From: Welwitschia mirabilis
Lineage: Eukaryota > Gnetophyta > Gnetopsida > Welwitschiales
Direction of reading: 5' to 3'
Assembly (NCBI GenBank): GCA_051453625.1
Contig: JBOZIK010000001.1
Span: 271,671,809-271,735,808, forward strand
Length of the DNA stretch: 64,000 nucleotides
Positions 45,481 through 56,679 of the stretch are shown here, in pieces. Below the pieces are notes generated by a model. It ran no database searches. It saw only the letters and a program-made list of their open reading frames with translations, and had not been told where the DNA came from. The position numbers and the translations under genes were made by a program. Numbering within the stretch: the stretch's first letter is position 1; each line of letters starts with the position of its first letter.

Positions 45481-46860
45481 ATGATAGGATCCTATACTAC
45501 ACCTATAAATCCAAATGCTAATGTCATTATTAAAGAACTAATTGCAAATACAAATGATAAAATCCAAAATCCTTTTGATGTACCTTCTAGTAATGATGTT
45601 GAGTTAAGAAATGTAAATACATATTCTATTTTAAATGGAGAAAATGATGAAGATCCCCTCTAATGTATAGCTGACATTGAACAATTAGTGATTACTCTAG
45701 AAAACAATAAAAAATAAATTAGTAGTCATACTTATATGGTTATATTTCTCATCACATTAAAAGAAAAAGCAAAATTATGGCTAAGAACTATTCCACATTA
45801 AAGCTTAAAAACATGAAATCAAGTTTAAGAAGCCTTTAAAAAAAAGGTTTATGAGTGAAACAACAATTCAAAAAAGAAAGAAAGAGGTAAAAAATTTCCA
45901 AGACTAACCTAATAAAGATTATAACTCTACTTATGAATGGTTTTTTTTTTGTAATACATTCTAATCCCATTGATTCATTCACTCGAGAAGAATTAATAGA
46001 TTATTTCTATAGTGAACTTAATAGCCAAACTAAACAACTTATAGATTTCTCATGTAATAGTAATTTAATGAATCTTACATTAGAAAATGTATAGAGGTTA
46101 TTGGAAGAACTAGTGAAAGTAAGTCAAACATGCCCTAAACCAACATCTAAAGAAAATCATACTATAGCTAAAATAATAGAAGATCTCAAAGAACAAAAAT
46201 AAGCAAAAAAAAGAAAGTAAAAATAGAAAAAGAACCATAAATGTAATTAAGCATTTCATTACAACATTAGAAAAATACACTCAAATGATTTTAGATGTAA
46301 AAGTAATAATTAAAAAGACTATGATTCTGACTTATGTTTGTGTAAAGAAAATTATCATGTAACTAAAGAATGTCCTTTGTTACTAACCTAGAAAGAGAAA
46401 ATTTATAAAGAAGTATGTGCTTTTAATTAAAAGTCTTCAAACTTTAGAAATAAAAATTAATTTCAACCTAGGATAAATGGACAACCTAACTTTTGAAATT
46501 TTGAGAACAAATCTAAGAACTTTCAAATAAATCATCCAAATTTTCAATAATTTAGAAATAGATTTAATAATATGAAATTTCAATCAAATAATACTCAATT
46601 CCAACTAAGTAGCTTAAATTATTAAGTAAGCACATTAAATTCTCAAAATAAAAAATGATCCACTTAGAAGTTCCATTGATGAATTAAGAAAATCTAAAGA
46701 GAAGATAAATTCAAACATTGAAAATCTAGTTAATGTTCTTCAACAAACTATACTTGAAAATTACAGACCACAAGGATCACTTGCAACAGAACCTTTACAA
46801 AATCCTAATAAAGTAAGAAAGATTGTAAGGTTGTAATAAGAAGAAGAAATAAAACAATAC
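45481..46860 (+). pseudogene. Gag of A2
   Basis: Begins with an open frame of 60 codons, MIGSYTTPINPNANVIIKEL through SSNDVELRNVNTYSILNGEN and DEDPL. Then FLITLKEKAKLWLRTIPH, a stop, SLKTxNQVxEAFKKKVYE gives the retrotransposon gag core (family: A-x-x-W-x-x-x-LPxxSIxTWxxLxxAFLxKFF). A zinc knuckle at 46,335-46,373 reads CLCKENYHVTKEC, with the first cysteine one residue closer than in CX2CX4HX4C. A long Asn/Gln/Phe spacer to about 46,650 precedes the ELRKS..KINSNIENL coiled-coil-like part, as in A1. Confidence 0.85.
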
Positions 46861-47720
46861 TACCTACTCATAAGGCTTGAACTTCTTAAATTAATAAGAA
46901 AGATGATGAAGAAGAAGAGGAGATTGAAATTTTAGAAAATCATACCTTTCCTTCTACTTTAATGGCTAATATTAATAAGAAAAATTCTTCTCAAGATAAA
47001 GGTAAGAAACCTGTTACCCTTTGGATTGATAGATTAAATATCAATCCAACCTTTGGTAATCATCTTAAAGCCTTAATGAAAGATGTGAGCATAAATTTAC
47101 AATTTTGAAAACTCTTACAAGAAAACCATAAATATTATAAGTTTTAGAAATACCTAATGAGGAGGAAATAAAAACAAATCATTTCTTGTGATATCTTCCT
47201 AGACCAATATATAGCTAACTTAGTTTTGTAAAAATGTCTAAAATTTAAGAATCCTAGTGTAACAACAGTTAGTATCACATTAGAAGAAAATAAAAGAATT
47301 AAGATTGCCTTAATCAATATAGGAGTAACCATTAATATTATGCCTTTACACATTTATTAATGACTTGGTTTAAAAAGTAGAATTAAACCTATATGTATTA
47401 TCTTAGAATTGGTAGATACATCAGTAAAGAAATTTTTAGGAGTAATAAAAGATTTGATGATTCAAATTAAGGAATCATTCTATCCAATAGATGTGGTTAT
47501 GATTAAAGTTGAGCATAATTAAATTATCCACTATTTCTAGGTAGAGCATTTTATGCAATAGCCTATTGTATTATTGATACAAGGACTGGAATGATGGAGT
47601 GTTACTTAAAAAATAAAAAGTTTACCATTAAAGTTTTTAATACTACTAAGAAAAACCTAAGTGATGAGTCGAATGTTGAAAAAGAAATTAAGTCAACATT
47701 ATTTTTATAGAATTATTCAC
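46861..47720 (+). pseudogene. Aspartic protease of A2
   Basis: KNSSQDKGKKPVTLWIDRLN and SINLQF form the linker; then VTTVSITLEENKRIKIALIN, IGVTINIMPLHIYY, ICIILELVDTSVKKFLGVIK, DLMIQIKESFYPIDVVMIKV and CIIDTRTGMMECYLKNKKF-like text. The catalytic motif, normally LIDxGASxNIMP, is LINIGVTINIMP: the active-site Asp codon is Asn (AAT, 47,316-47,318), so the enzyme is dead. Confidence 0.85.
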
Positions 47721-48780
47721 TTGAAGAAAAACAACTAATGCTTCATAAACCTATATTATATGGTGATTCACTTAAAGTAAAAAACTTGAAAGCTTTTGAT
47801 GATGATAAACTTAACTATGAATATTTAGCAATAAACTATTTTAAGTAGGAGAGTAAAGAAATTAAAATTATAAATGTGAAGAAGTTTAACTTCTGAAAAC
47901 AACTAAGATTCCATATTTTAAAGGAGGTCATCCACCTGTATCATCTGGGTGATGATCTAAAATGATAGTCAACTCTGATAAACAATTACTAGAAAATTGA
48001 AAACATTAATTTAAACCTAAAATCTTTACCTATTGGACTAAAATATATCTTTCTATGTAATAATTAGAATAAATCATTCATAATAAATAAGAGCCTTTCT
48101 CCTAAAAAAGAATCGATTTCAATGCCACTTTTGAATTCTAAGGTTAATGTCCTTATTTAAACTCGCAAAGATTTAACAACCATTCCTACTTCCATTTTTT
48201 AACATAAAATATACATTGATGATAATGCAAAACCTATTAGGCAATCCTAACATATATTAAATCTAGCCCTTAAACAAGTCATAAAAGATGAAATTAATAA
48301 ATTAATAGATGCTAGAATTATTTATGCTATGTTTGATATTAAGTGGATTACCCCTTTCATAGTAGTGCTTAAGAAAGACCATTGTCCTTTATCTTTTCTT
48401 GATCAAATACTTTATAGAATCCAAGGATATAACTTTTATTGCTTTTTTGATGGGTATAGTGATCAAAATCATCTTTGTATAAATGGTGAGGATCAAGTTA
48501 AAATAACTTTTACTTCACCTCTAGAACATATTCTTTTAGATGCATGACTTTTGAACTTTGTAATGCTCCTAATACTTTTTAATGTGTAATTATGGGTATA
48601 TTTTTTTATATGTTAGAGGGTTCGATTGAATTTTTTATCGATGACCTTTCAATCTTTGATAAAAACTTTGAACAAATCTTAGAGATGTTATAGTAAATTT
48701 GTAACAACTTGACTTTAATTACCCTAATTAACTATAATTTGTCTTTTTAGGAATTATTAACTAATATGCATAAAGGAATC
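47721..48780 (+). pseudogene. Reverse transcriptase of A2 with an in-frame internal deletion
   Basis: HKIYIDDNAKPIRQS, ALKQVIKDEINKLIDARIIY, DIKWITPFIVVLKK, then at once DHCPLSFLDQILYRIQGYNF, YCFFDGYSDQNHLCINGEDQ and VKITFTSPLEHILLDA. In Athila relatives some thirty to forty residues, including the CIDYRKLN box, separate VVxKK from DHFPLPF; here they are gone without loss of frame, and 48,329-48,547 stays open across the junction. The catalytic FIDD at 48,634-48,645 is intact (FFIDDLSIFDKNFEQILEML). Homology fades at about 48,780. Confidence 0.85.
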
Positions 48781-49258
48781 TAATATTAAACCTTATTTAG
48801 ACCCTATTAAAATACTATAATATTTAAAATAATTAGATAACATAATCATTTCTTAATTATAGAATCTTTTAGTTTACTTACAATAATGATGCAAAAATTA
48901 TGTCCTACTTCTATTCCTAACTTTTATTTTTTCCAAATAGAGATATGTTGTGTTAAGTTAATAGGATCTTAACTTGTTTTATCACACATAATAAATAAGT
49001 TTTAGAATAGTACCTAATCAATATAATAAGAGGTTTCATTTCCTATTAATGACCTTTAACTTGATATCTAACCACTCTCTAAATGTGAAATGGTTCTGCT
49101 TTAGGTTATATTATACAATAATGGCTCAGCTCAACTCTATAGTCTTAGACTTCACCTTGATATGACCCTAATATAGGTGAAAGATAGTACATGAGGTAGA
49201 TGCATGCTTACAAGTAATTCTCAATTCCTTAAACCATTGCAGAATGGTGCAACATAAT
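48781..49258 (-). other. Possible leader of a minus-strand chromovirus, no gene recognised
   Basis: Between the end of A2 and a primer-binding-site-like sequence. No domain was found in any frame. Its origin is uncertain: it could be chromovirus leader or decayed A2. Confidence 0.35.
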
Positions 49259-49270
49259 CCTTTGATACCA
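49259..49270 (-). other. Primer-binding-site-like sequence
   Basis: Minus-strand TGGTATCAAAGG resembles the initiator tRNA-Met site TGGTATCAGAGC. It sits at the left edge of the candidate LTR 49,275-53,880, where a 3' LTR would not normally be followed by a primer site. Confidence 0.45.
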
Positions 49271-50756
49271 AGGGCTTGAGATATTATGTTAGAGTAAGTT
49301 TATGCATGGGTATAGGAGGAGAGTGGTGATCAAATCCACTTCCAAAAGGGTTTGAAAATAAAATTATAATTCAACCCACATTGGTAATGAAATCCAAGTA
49401 TAGGGATGAATAATTATTTAAATTATCTTGGTTTAATTAAATGAATACATCATACAAATGTAAGCATCGAATATGCGAATATTTAGTCGATTATTTACCT
49501 AATCATCATTGGGTTTAATTTAAGAAAATAATCATATAAAAGAAAATTAGAATACATAAGAATCCTTTTGATTTTACATTAAAAAAATCATAAATTTTTA
49601 AAGTGTAACAATGAAAATAAATGAAAGAAAAATCTCTTCATTTTTTTACATTATAGTAATTCTTGTGAAACAAGACACATTTATACATCCAAGTTCTATT
49701 ATAAAAACATGTTCCATTTATGAAACTAATACAACTTCTAAATCCCCTTTATAATTTCCAAGTTTCTATATCAAAATAAATTTAGATAAAGTATATGCAT
49801 ATGTTGTCAAAAAGAAACATTAATAAAGCTAATTTATTAGGCTACACATTTCTAGAATTATTAAGTAGACAACCTAAATGTTTATACTTAAAAGGAAAGA
49901 ATTAGAGCTTAAATTTTAATAAATAGTATATAAAAATAATGGAAAAATAAACTTAACTTAATTAAAAGACATATATAATATTTAAAATAACTTGAAACTT
50001 GCACTAGATAATTTTCTATAATTGTTAAGATTAATTACGAATTTTTTAACTTTTAAAAGGAATTAAAACTAAAAATTTTAATTAATTATTCAAAAATGTA
50101 AAAATAAATTGGACTTTATTTTCTTAAACTAGACTCATTATACTATCCTAAAAAGTAATTTTAATAAATTTAAATTAGCTTATATGTATTTTATAGGTTC
50201 AAACTTTAAACCATAAGAACTACCTCATTTTTAGAATTGCTAAACTAATACCCTTTACTAAAATGATCATAACTTTTAATATACTTGTCCTTTTTCAACG
50301 ATTAAAAACTTTTTGAAAAGAGTATTCAATTTTATATAAGTTTGATTAGTCTAAGTTTACCTATAATGTTATGTAATTTCTTAAAACTCAAACTTTTTGC
50401 TTGCTATTTTTTATTTATAATGTTTGAGATATTTTTATAAAATAAATTTTAAAATTTATAACACTCTTAAAAAATTACTATTCTATAAATCTTAACTTAT
50501 AACACAATTATATGCTTATACAAAAAAAATTATAAAAATTTCACTTAGTATTAAATAAGTTATAACTTTCTTAAGTTTCTTAACTTTAAAAAAGGGTAAA
50601 CTTTAACTAAACTAAGAACAAGAGAACTCATATTAATTTATAAAAATAAAAATGAATTATATTAAGTATAAAATTATAATAAAAATTCATTTATAAATAT
50701 GAAATATAATTAGATATAATATAAACATAACTTACTATAATAAAAAATGCATTAAT

Positions 50757-51106
50757 ATCATAAGCCTTAGGATTTCCTAGGAAGGAGTGCCTACCTTGAA
50801 TAAATTCTTGAGGGTCAAACTCGTTCACCCTAATAAGACTCTAATGCAAATATTATGTAAAATGCATTTAAGAAATAATACNNNNNNNNNNNNNNNNNNN
50901 NNNNNNNNNNNNNNNNNNNNNNNNNNNNNNNNNNNNNNNNNNNNNNNNNNNNNNNNNNNNNNNNNNNNNNNNNNNNNNNNNATATCATAAGCCTTAGGAT
51001 TTCCTAGGAAGGAGTGCCTACCTTGAATAAATTCTTGAGGGTCAAAATCGTTCACCCTAATAAGACTCTAATGCAAATATTATGTAAAATGCATTTAAGA
51101 AATAAT
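50757..51106 (+). repeat. Contig-end duplication around a 100-N gap
   Basis: The 125 bases 50,757-50,881 recur at 50,982-51,106 with a single visible difference. The gap between is exactly 100 N. An unmerged overlap of two contigs is the simplest explanation; the two frames that span it are artefacts. Confidence 0.9.
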
Positions 51107-51205
51107 ACAATGCAACACAATATATCTATCCAAAATCATAGTAAACCCCTTAGTCAATTAGCTAAAATATTTGTTAGATAGATAGAAGTTAATCATGTTA
51201 AGATG

Positions 51206-52660
51206 TCCCTCAACTCTCTCCCTTATCTTAGTCTATGCCAATGGGAGGGAAGAAAAATATATATAACTATTGGTAGTTCCATTAATTAAACATGTAATAA
51301 AATCCATTAAATATTCCCTTATCTTAGTATTAGCTAATGGAAGAGAAAATACAAATCATATGCATAGGCCTAATGCATGAAATGAAGCTAAAATTCTCAT
51401 GAAAGAAGAACCTATTTGGAGGGAATATGATTAATAATCCTTGAATAAGATTGAGGAAGTGCAAAGATTTAAAATCCTATCTTTGATACTTTAAGCTCCA
51501 AGCTTCAAGCTCCAAGCTTTAACTCCACACTCAAGAGGATGAAAGATTGAGAGGAAATTTTGGTAGCACAAAATTGCTTTAAGAATTTTAGCTTGATAAG
51601 AAAGAAGAGGGCTCTATAGATAAATGATATACTAAAGGTCCTTGATATAATTGGCTAAATATTACCTACATCTTTTTACCCACAAGTTAAGGTAATCTCT
51701 TTTACTTCATAAAATTGATTAATAACAAGTTGCATGGACCTTGTGTAAAAGTGATATAGACATGTGAATGACAATGACAATATTGATTAATAACAAGTTG
51801 TATGAGCTTGTGTAGAAGCAATATTAATAAGACTAATTAATGAGAAGTTATAAAAACATATATAATAATTAAAAGTAATGTATAAATGACAAAAGGAATC
51901 TTATTTATATCCAATGCACCTAATTTGGATGAGTAATCTTTTTACTTTAATTAATAAGATTAATTACATGCATTATTTTTATGCTAGTAAAAAGATTACT
52001 TAAATATCTCCCTTATCATAGTATCAGCCAATGGAAGGGAAAATACAAATCATATGCATAGGCCTAATGTAAGAAATAGAGCTAAAAATCTCATGAAAGA
52101 AGAACCTACTTAGAGGGAATAATATTTATGATCCTTAAAGAAGATTAAGGAAGTCCTAAGCTTTAAGATTCTATCTCCAAGTTTTCAAGCTCCAACTTAT
52201 AAGCTTTAACTCCACACTCAAAAGGATGAAAGATTTAGAAGAAATTTTAGTAGCATAAACTTTCTTAAATAATACTAGTTGGAGAAGAAAGAAGAGATCT
52301 CTATTTATAAATAAATGTATATCAAAGGTCCTTGATATAATTGGTTAGAGATCACCTACAATATTTTACTCGTAAGATAAAAAAAGATCTTTTACTTTAT
52401 AATATTGATCAATGATAAGTTAAATGGACCTTATGTAAGAGTGATATAGACATGTGAATAACAATGACAAGTTGCGTGAGCTTGTGTAGAAGTGACATTG
52501 ATAATATTAATCATTGAGAAGTTGTAAGAGCTTATGTAAGAACTAAAAGTGATGTATGAATGATAAAAGGAATCTTATTTATAACTCATGCACCTAATTT
52601 GGATGAATTATATTATTAATTTAATTAATAAGATTAATTACATGCATCATTTCCTTATGC
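51206..52660 (+). repeat. Tandem duplication, period about 0.69 kb
   Basis: The block from about 51,309 (CCCTTATCTTAGTATTAGCT) is repeated from about 52,002 (CCCTTATCATAGTATCAGCC) through 52,640, with perhaps one difference in seven. A truncated third copy of its beginning is at 51,206-51,310 (CCCTTATCTTAGTCTATGCC). Within a unit, short AAGCTCCAAGCTTCAAGCTC repeats occur (51,490-51,522). It lies in the candidate chromovirus LTR. Confidence 0.8.
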
Positions 52661-53979
52661 TAGTTTCTTTTTAATCCTTTATAGGCTCATAATCAATCTA
52701 AAACATATTTAAAATGCATTAGAAGAACAAATGCACCAATTCCAAAATTTTTATGTGATACAACAAGAAAACTAATATTTTATACATAAATTACTTCCAT
52801 AAATATCAATAAGGATAAAAGTCATAATAGAATAAATTATATTCATTTATCCTTTTTGGTTTATGGATAAGAGTTCATGTTCTTATTCACATGTTTACAC
52901 TCTTTATGATCCATCATATCAACAACACAAATCATAAGAAAGGGATGTCATAATTGAATGTAAGGAAATTATCATGATTTAATGTAATAAATTATCATCA
53001 TTAAACATAGTACTCTTACTTNNNNNNNNNNNNNNNNNNNNNNNNNNNNNNNNNNNNNNNNNNNNNNNNNNNNNNNNNNNNNNNNNNNNNNNNNNNNNNN
53101 NNNNNNNNNNNNNNNNNNNNNNNNNNNNNNNNNNNNNNNNNNNNNNNNNNNNNNNNNNNNNNNNNNNNNNNNNNNNNNNNNNNNNNNNNNNNNNNNNNNN
53201 NNNNNNNNNNNNNNNNNNNNNNNNNNNNNNNNNNNNNNNNNNNNNNNNNNNNNNNNNNNNNNNNNNNNNNNNNNNNNNNNNNNNNNNNNNNNNNNNNNNN
53301 NNNNNNNNNNNNNNNNNNNNNNNNNNNNNNNNNNNNNNNNNNNNNNNNNNNNNNNNNNNNNNNNNNNNNNNNNNNNNNNNNNNNNNNNNNNNNNNNNNNN
53401 NNNNNNNNNNNNNNNNNNNNNNNNNNNNNNNNNNNNNNNNNNNNNNNNNNNNNNNNNNNNNNNNNNNNNNNNNNNNNNNNNNNNAGAAACATGGATAAAG
53501 GATTAAAATAAATATATAACATGCCACTTTTTAGACATTATTTTACACCTTCATATGGATTTTTTTAATTTAACTATTTAACCATGTAGATAACTTAACA
53601 AATCATAAATAGGTTTATTTAGTATTAAAATTCTTATAATTATAATTATAATTTAAAATAATAAAATTAATTAATTAATTAACCTTATGAGTATTTATAA
53701 TTAAAATATATGTTTAACATAAGAAATACAATACACTATTGATTATAAGGTTAAATTTTGATTCTCACTAGAAAAAAGATTTTCATTAAAATGTATATAA
53801 AAATGATTACATAGTTTAAAAACTTTCATAATCATGTTATTATGATTACTAATTAAGATTACAAAATATGGGTTATGACATACTACCATAGTTACAAAAC
53901 ATTCACTCCTAAGAATTAAAATACATAATGATTTCAATGTCTAAGATTACATATTATATGATTTAAAAAGACTAAATAT

Positions 53980-55338
53980 TGATTTTTCATTGATTTTTTT
54001 AGCTCCCAACTAGCTTGATTAGGACTATGATTACTCCATTTTATCTTTAGTTGATGGATCTACTTATTTTAGAAAGTGATAGTTTATCAGTCTAACACTT
54101 CTTCTAGCTCCTCTATAGTCAAACAATCAGGTTCCATTTAAATATAAGACCAATTTAATACATAAGAAGGATTTGAAATATACTTTCTTAGCATATTCAC
54201 ATGAAAAACATTATATATGTGTAACAATTAAGAAGGTAAAGTAAGTTTGTATGCAACAAGTATAACACATTTCAATATCTAAAATGTTCTAATAAATCTA
54301 TGGCTAGTTTTGATCTTTTGACTTCTTGCATAACTGATTTCGTTGGTGATGACTTAAGGAAGACATAATCACATAATTGGAATTCAAGGTCTCTTCTTTA
54401 ATGATTTACATACATCTTTTGCCTACCTGCTACTTTCTTTAATCTATTCTTGATGATTCTCATCTTATTTTGCATTTCTTATAAAATTTTGGATCCTATT
54501 ATTAATCTTTTATTAGGTTCTATAATGTAGTGGTTTCTTTGCATTTCTTGCCATATAAATCTTCAAATTAAGCCATTTGAATAGAACTTTTATAACTATT
54601 ATTATATCCAAATTTCATAAATTATAGGTATTATTCCCAACTATTAGACTCATGAATAATACATGCTTTAAAAAGATCCTCTAAGATTTGATTGACTCTT
54701 TCTACTTAACCTTCTGTTTAAGGATGAAATGTTATGCTCATTTTTAGCTTAGTTCCTAAACCCAATTATAGTTCTTGCCAAAATTTATAAGTAAAATTTG
54801 ATTTTCTATAGAAATAATCACTAAGGGTATATCATGTAAATGAATAATATTCTAAATATACACTTTAGCTATATCCTTAGCATTAAAAATAGAATTTACT
54901 CGAATGAAATTTGTTGACATAGTTACTCTTTTAATTATAACTATGATTGAGTCATTACGTCTTGAGGTTTTTGAAATTTATAATATAAAATTTATGCAAA
55001 TCACATCTAGTCTATATCCTAGAACATTATAAGGATAGAGTAGCCTTACTAGATTCCTATATTCCACTTTGACTTATTAATAATTTAGATACATTAATAC
55101 ATAACCTATGTATTCCATCTTTTTTATTTATAAACAATACTAGTGTACCTCATGATGATATGCTAGGATGAATAAAACCTTTTCATAGAATTTCTTCAAA
55201 ATAAATTTTTAATTCTTTCATTTCTGTAAAAGAAATTCTATAATGTTTCTTAAAAATCAATTGGATTACTAAAATCAAATAAATAGCAAGCTCAACTTCT
55301 CAAATATGTGATATTCTTGGTAGTTCTGTTATAAATAC
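53980..55338 (-). pseudogene. Chromovirus pol remnant: start of reverse transcriptase, integrase, chromodomain
   Basis: From the right on the minus strand: text for YRMAPxELKEL...GFIRPSxSPWGAP at about 55,330-55,130 ending VLFINKKDGIHRLCINVSKL; then, with no palm or RNase H, integrase text RRNDSIIVIIKRVTMSTNFI, NAKDIAKVYI, IIHLHDIPLVIIS and the HPQTDGQ region near 54,720, and a chromodomain end IKWSNHSPNQASWELKKSMK at about 54,000-54,060. The catalytic palm and RNase H are deleted. The remnant is cut at 55,338 by the SIRE-like LTR; its 5' part would lie beyond the window. Confidence 0.8.
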
Positions 55339-56634
55339 TGATAGTTGAGGATCCACTCTAGAGGGAGGTGAATAGGTCTTTTAAGTTTGGTCTCCTTATT
55401 ATTTACAACCTATAAAAATAATAAGTATAAAGAAATACTAAAACAAGGTATTTAATGATAGATAGACATCACCCTTTAGCTTTGTAGACTCCTTGTCGCA
55501 TATATTTACTTACAAGAATGGTCTTCAGGATCACCAAATAACCTTTCATAACTAATGAAGATTTTATGGCTTGTCCTCAACAAAAAAACAAATGATAGAG
55601 AGAAGGATACACTAATGCACATATGTGATCTCTAAGGTACATCAATCTTCTTTTCAAGTAAATATAATGATGCAAGTACAATAGAAATCTAAACTTTGAA
55701 GAATATTCAGATATTCTAAGAGAAAGTATAACAATCCTTATTCAATTTTGGATTTGACAAGTTAGTATCAATGTCCTCTATTGATTAGAGGATAGATTTT
55801 ATACTTAAGATGTAATATATGACCATTTCCTCAAAAAAAAATGAATTGTTGTGATTTTGTAAGGAACCGTTGTGCTTTTACTAGTGAACCATTGTGTTCA
55901 TAATGGTTACATTTTTCCATCACACAGTTAACCTTTTATTATCTTCGGTAGACCACAATTGTGATCACCCTTATTCTAACATTCAATCGCTCTTACTTAT
56001 CATAGATTTTTTAGTATAAAATATGGTGCAAATTTGATGACCCTTGTGAAAATACTCGGTCACCCTTAGTTAGGTCACCCAGACCATTTTTACTTGATCA
56101 ACCTTATGAAAGTAGATTCCTAGTAGAATACAGTCATCCGATCTCATTTTATGTAGTTAGTCTGAAGTCATCCAATTCATGTCCTTTTGATTATCATGTA
56201 GTTGCTTATATATAAATTGCCAGTCTCTCATATTGCTATCAGATAGATTCTTATTATGTGTCATGTGGTTGCCTGTGTGAATCTTATTAGTCACCCATCT
56301 TTTTATCAGGTTGGAATTCACTGCATGTGATGCAGTTAACTATAGGAATATGTTCAGTCATCCATCTTACTTTTAGATACAATCTGACTAACTGAAATGT
56401 AGTCACCCATGTGTAGATGGTAGTCGTCCATGTTGAACTGATATTCCTTATGTTGTTTTAGCTCAGTCACCCAGTATATCATAAGCAGTCACCTGCTTTT
56501 GAAGTAGTATTATAGTTCTTAATCATTCGATCACCTGATCTGATAAATTAGTCGCCCAGTGTTGGAAGTTACCTACATAAAAGACTAATTTAGAAAAACT
56601 CATTAAGTTAATCAATGACAATGGATTCTCAACA
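55339..56634 (-). repeat. 3' LTR of the SIRE-like element, 1,296 bp
   Basis: Minus-strand start TGTTGAGAATCC at 56,634, end ...TCAACTATCA at 55,339. Aligned with 62,952-64,000, for instance ATAAAGAAATACTAAAACAA in both. Contains many dispersed copies of a GTCACCC or GTCGCCC motif. Putative target duplication AATAC at 55,334-55,338; the partner is outside the window. Confidence 0.9.
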
Positions 56635-56650
56635 AACTCCCCCTTTATTA
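56635..56650 (-). other. Polypurine tract of the SIRE-like element
   Basis: Minus-strand AATAATAAAGGGGGAGTT directly before the LTR start TGTTGAG. Confidence 0.8.
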
Positions 56651-56679
56651 TTAATTGAGGAAAAACAATAATTTGACAT

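Larger units (their letters stand above)
43516..48780 (+). mobile_element. Athila-like retrotransposon, copy A2 (truncated in reverse transcriptase)
   Basis: Plus-strand order is LTR, primer-binding site, leader, gag, protease, reverse transcriptase. It is the same family as A1, with matching LTR, gag N terminus and zinc-knuckle text. After about 48,780 the reverse transcriptase stops being recognisable; RNase H, integrase and 3' LTR are absent, and sequence belonging to a minus-strand chromovirus follows. The copy is thus interrupted or deleted. Confidence 0.85.
49275..53880 (-). repeat. Candidate long LTR of the minus-strand chromovirus
   Basis: The minus-strand start TGTCATAACCC at 53,880 looks like a deaminated TGTCACGACCC, a frequent Tekay/Del LTR start, and follows the integrase 3' end by about 100 bases. 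The left limit is taken from the primer-site-like sequence at 49,259-49,270, giving about 4.6 kb, a length similar to the 4.3-kb LTRs of the other chromovirus. A second LTR copy is not in the window, so the boundaries are provisional. Contains a 463-N gap (53,022-53,484). Confidence 0.4.

Noticed and set aside
52979-53527. Two long minus-strand frames of 168-182 codons
   Set aside because: Almost entirely inside the 463-N gap.
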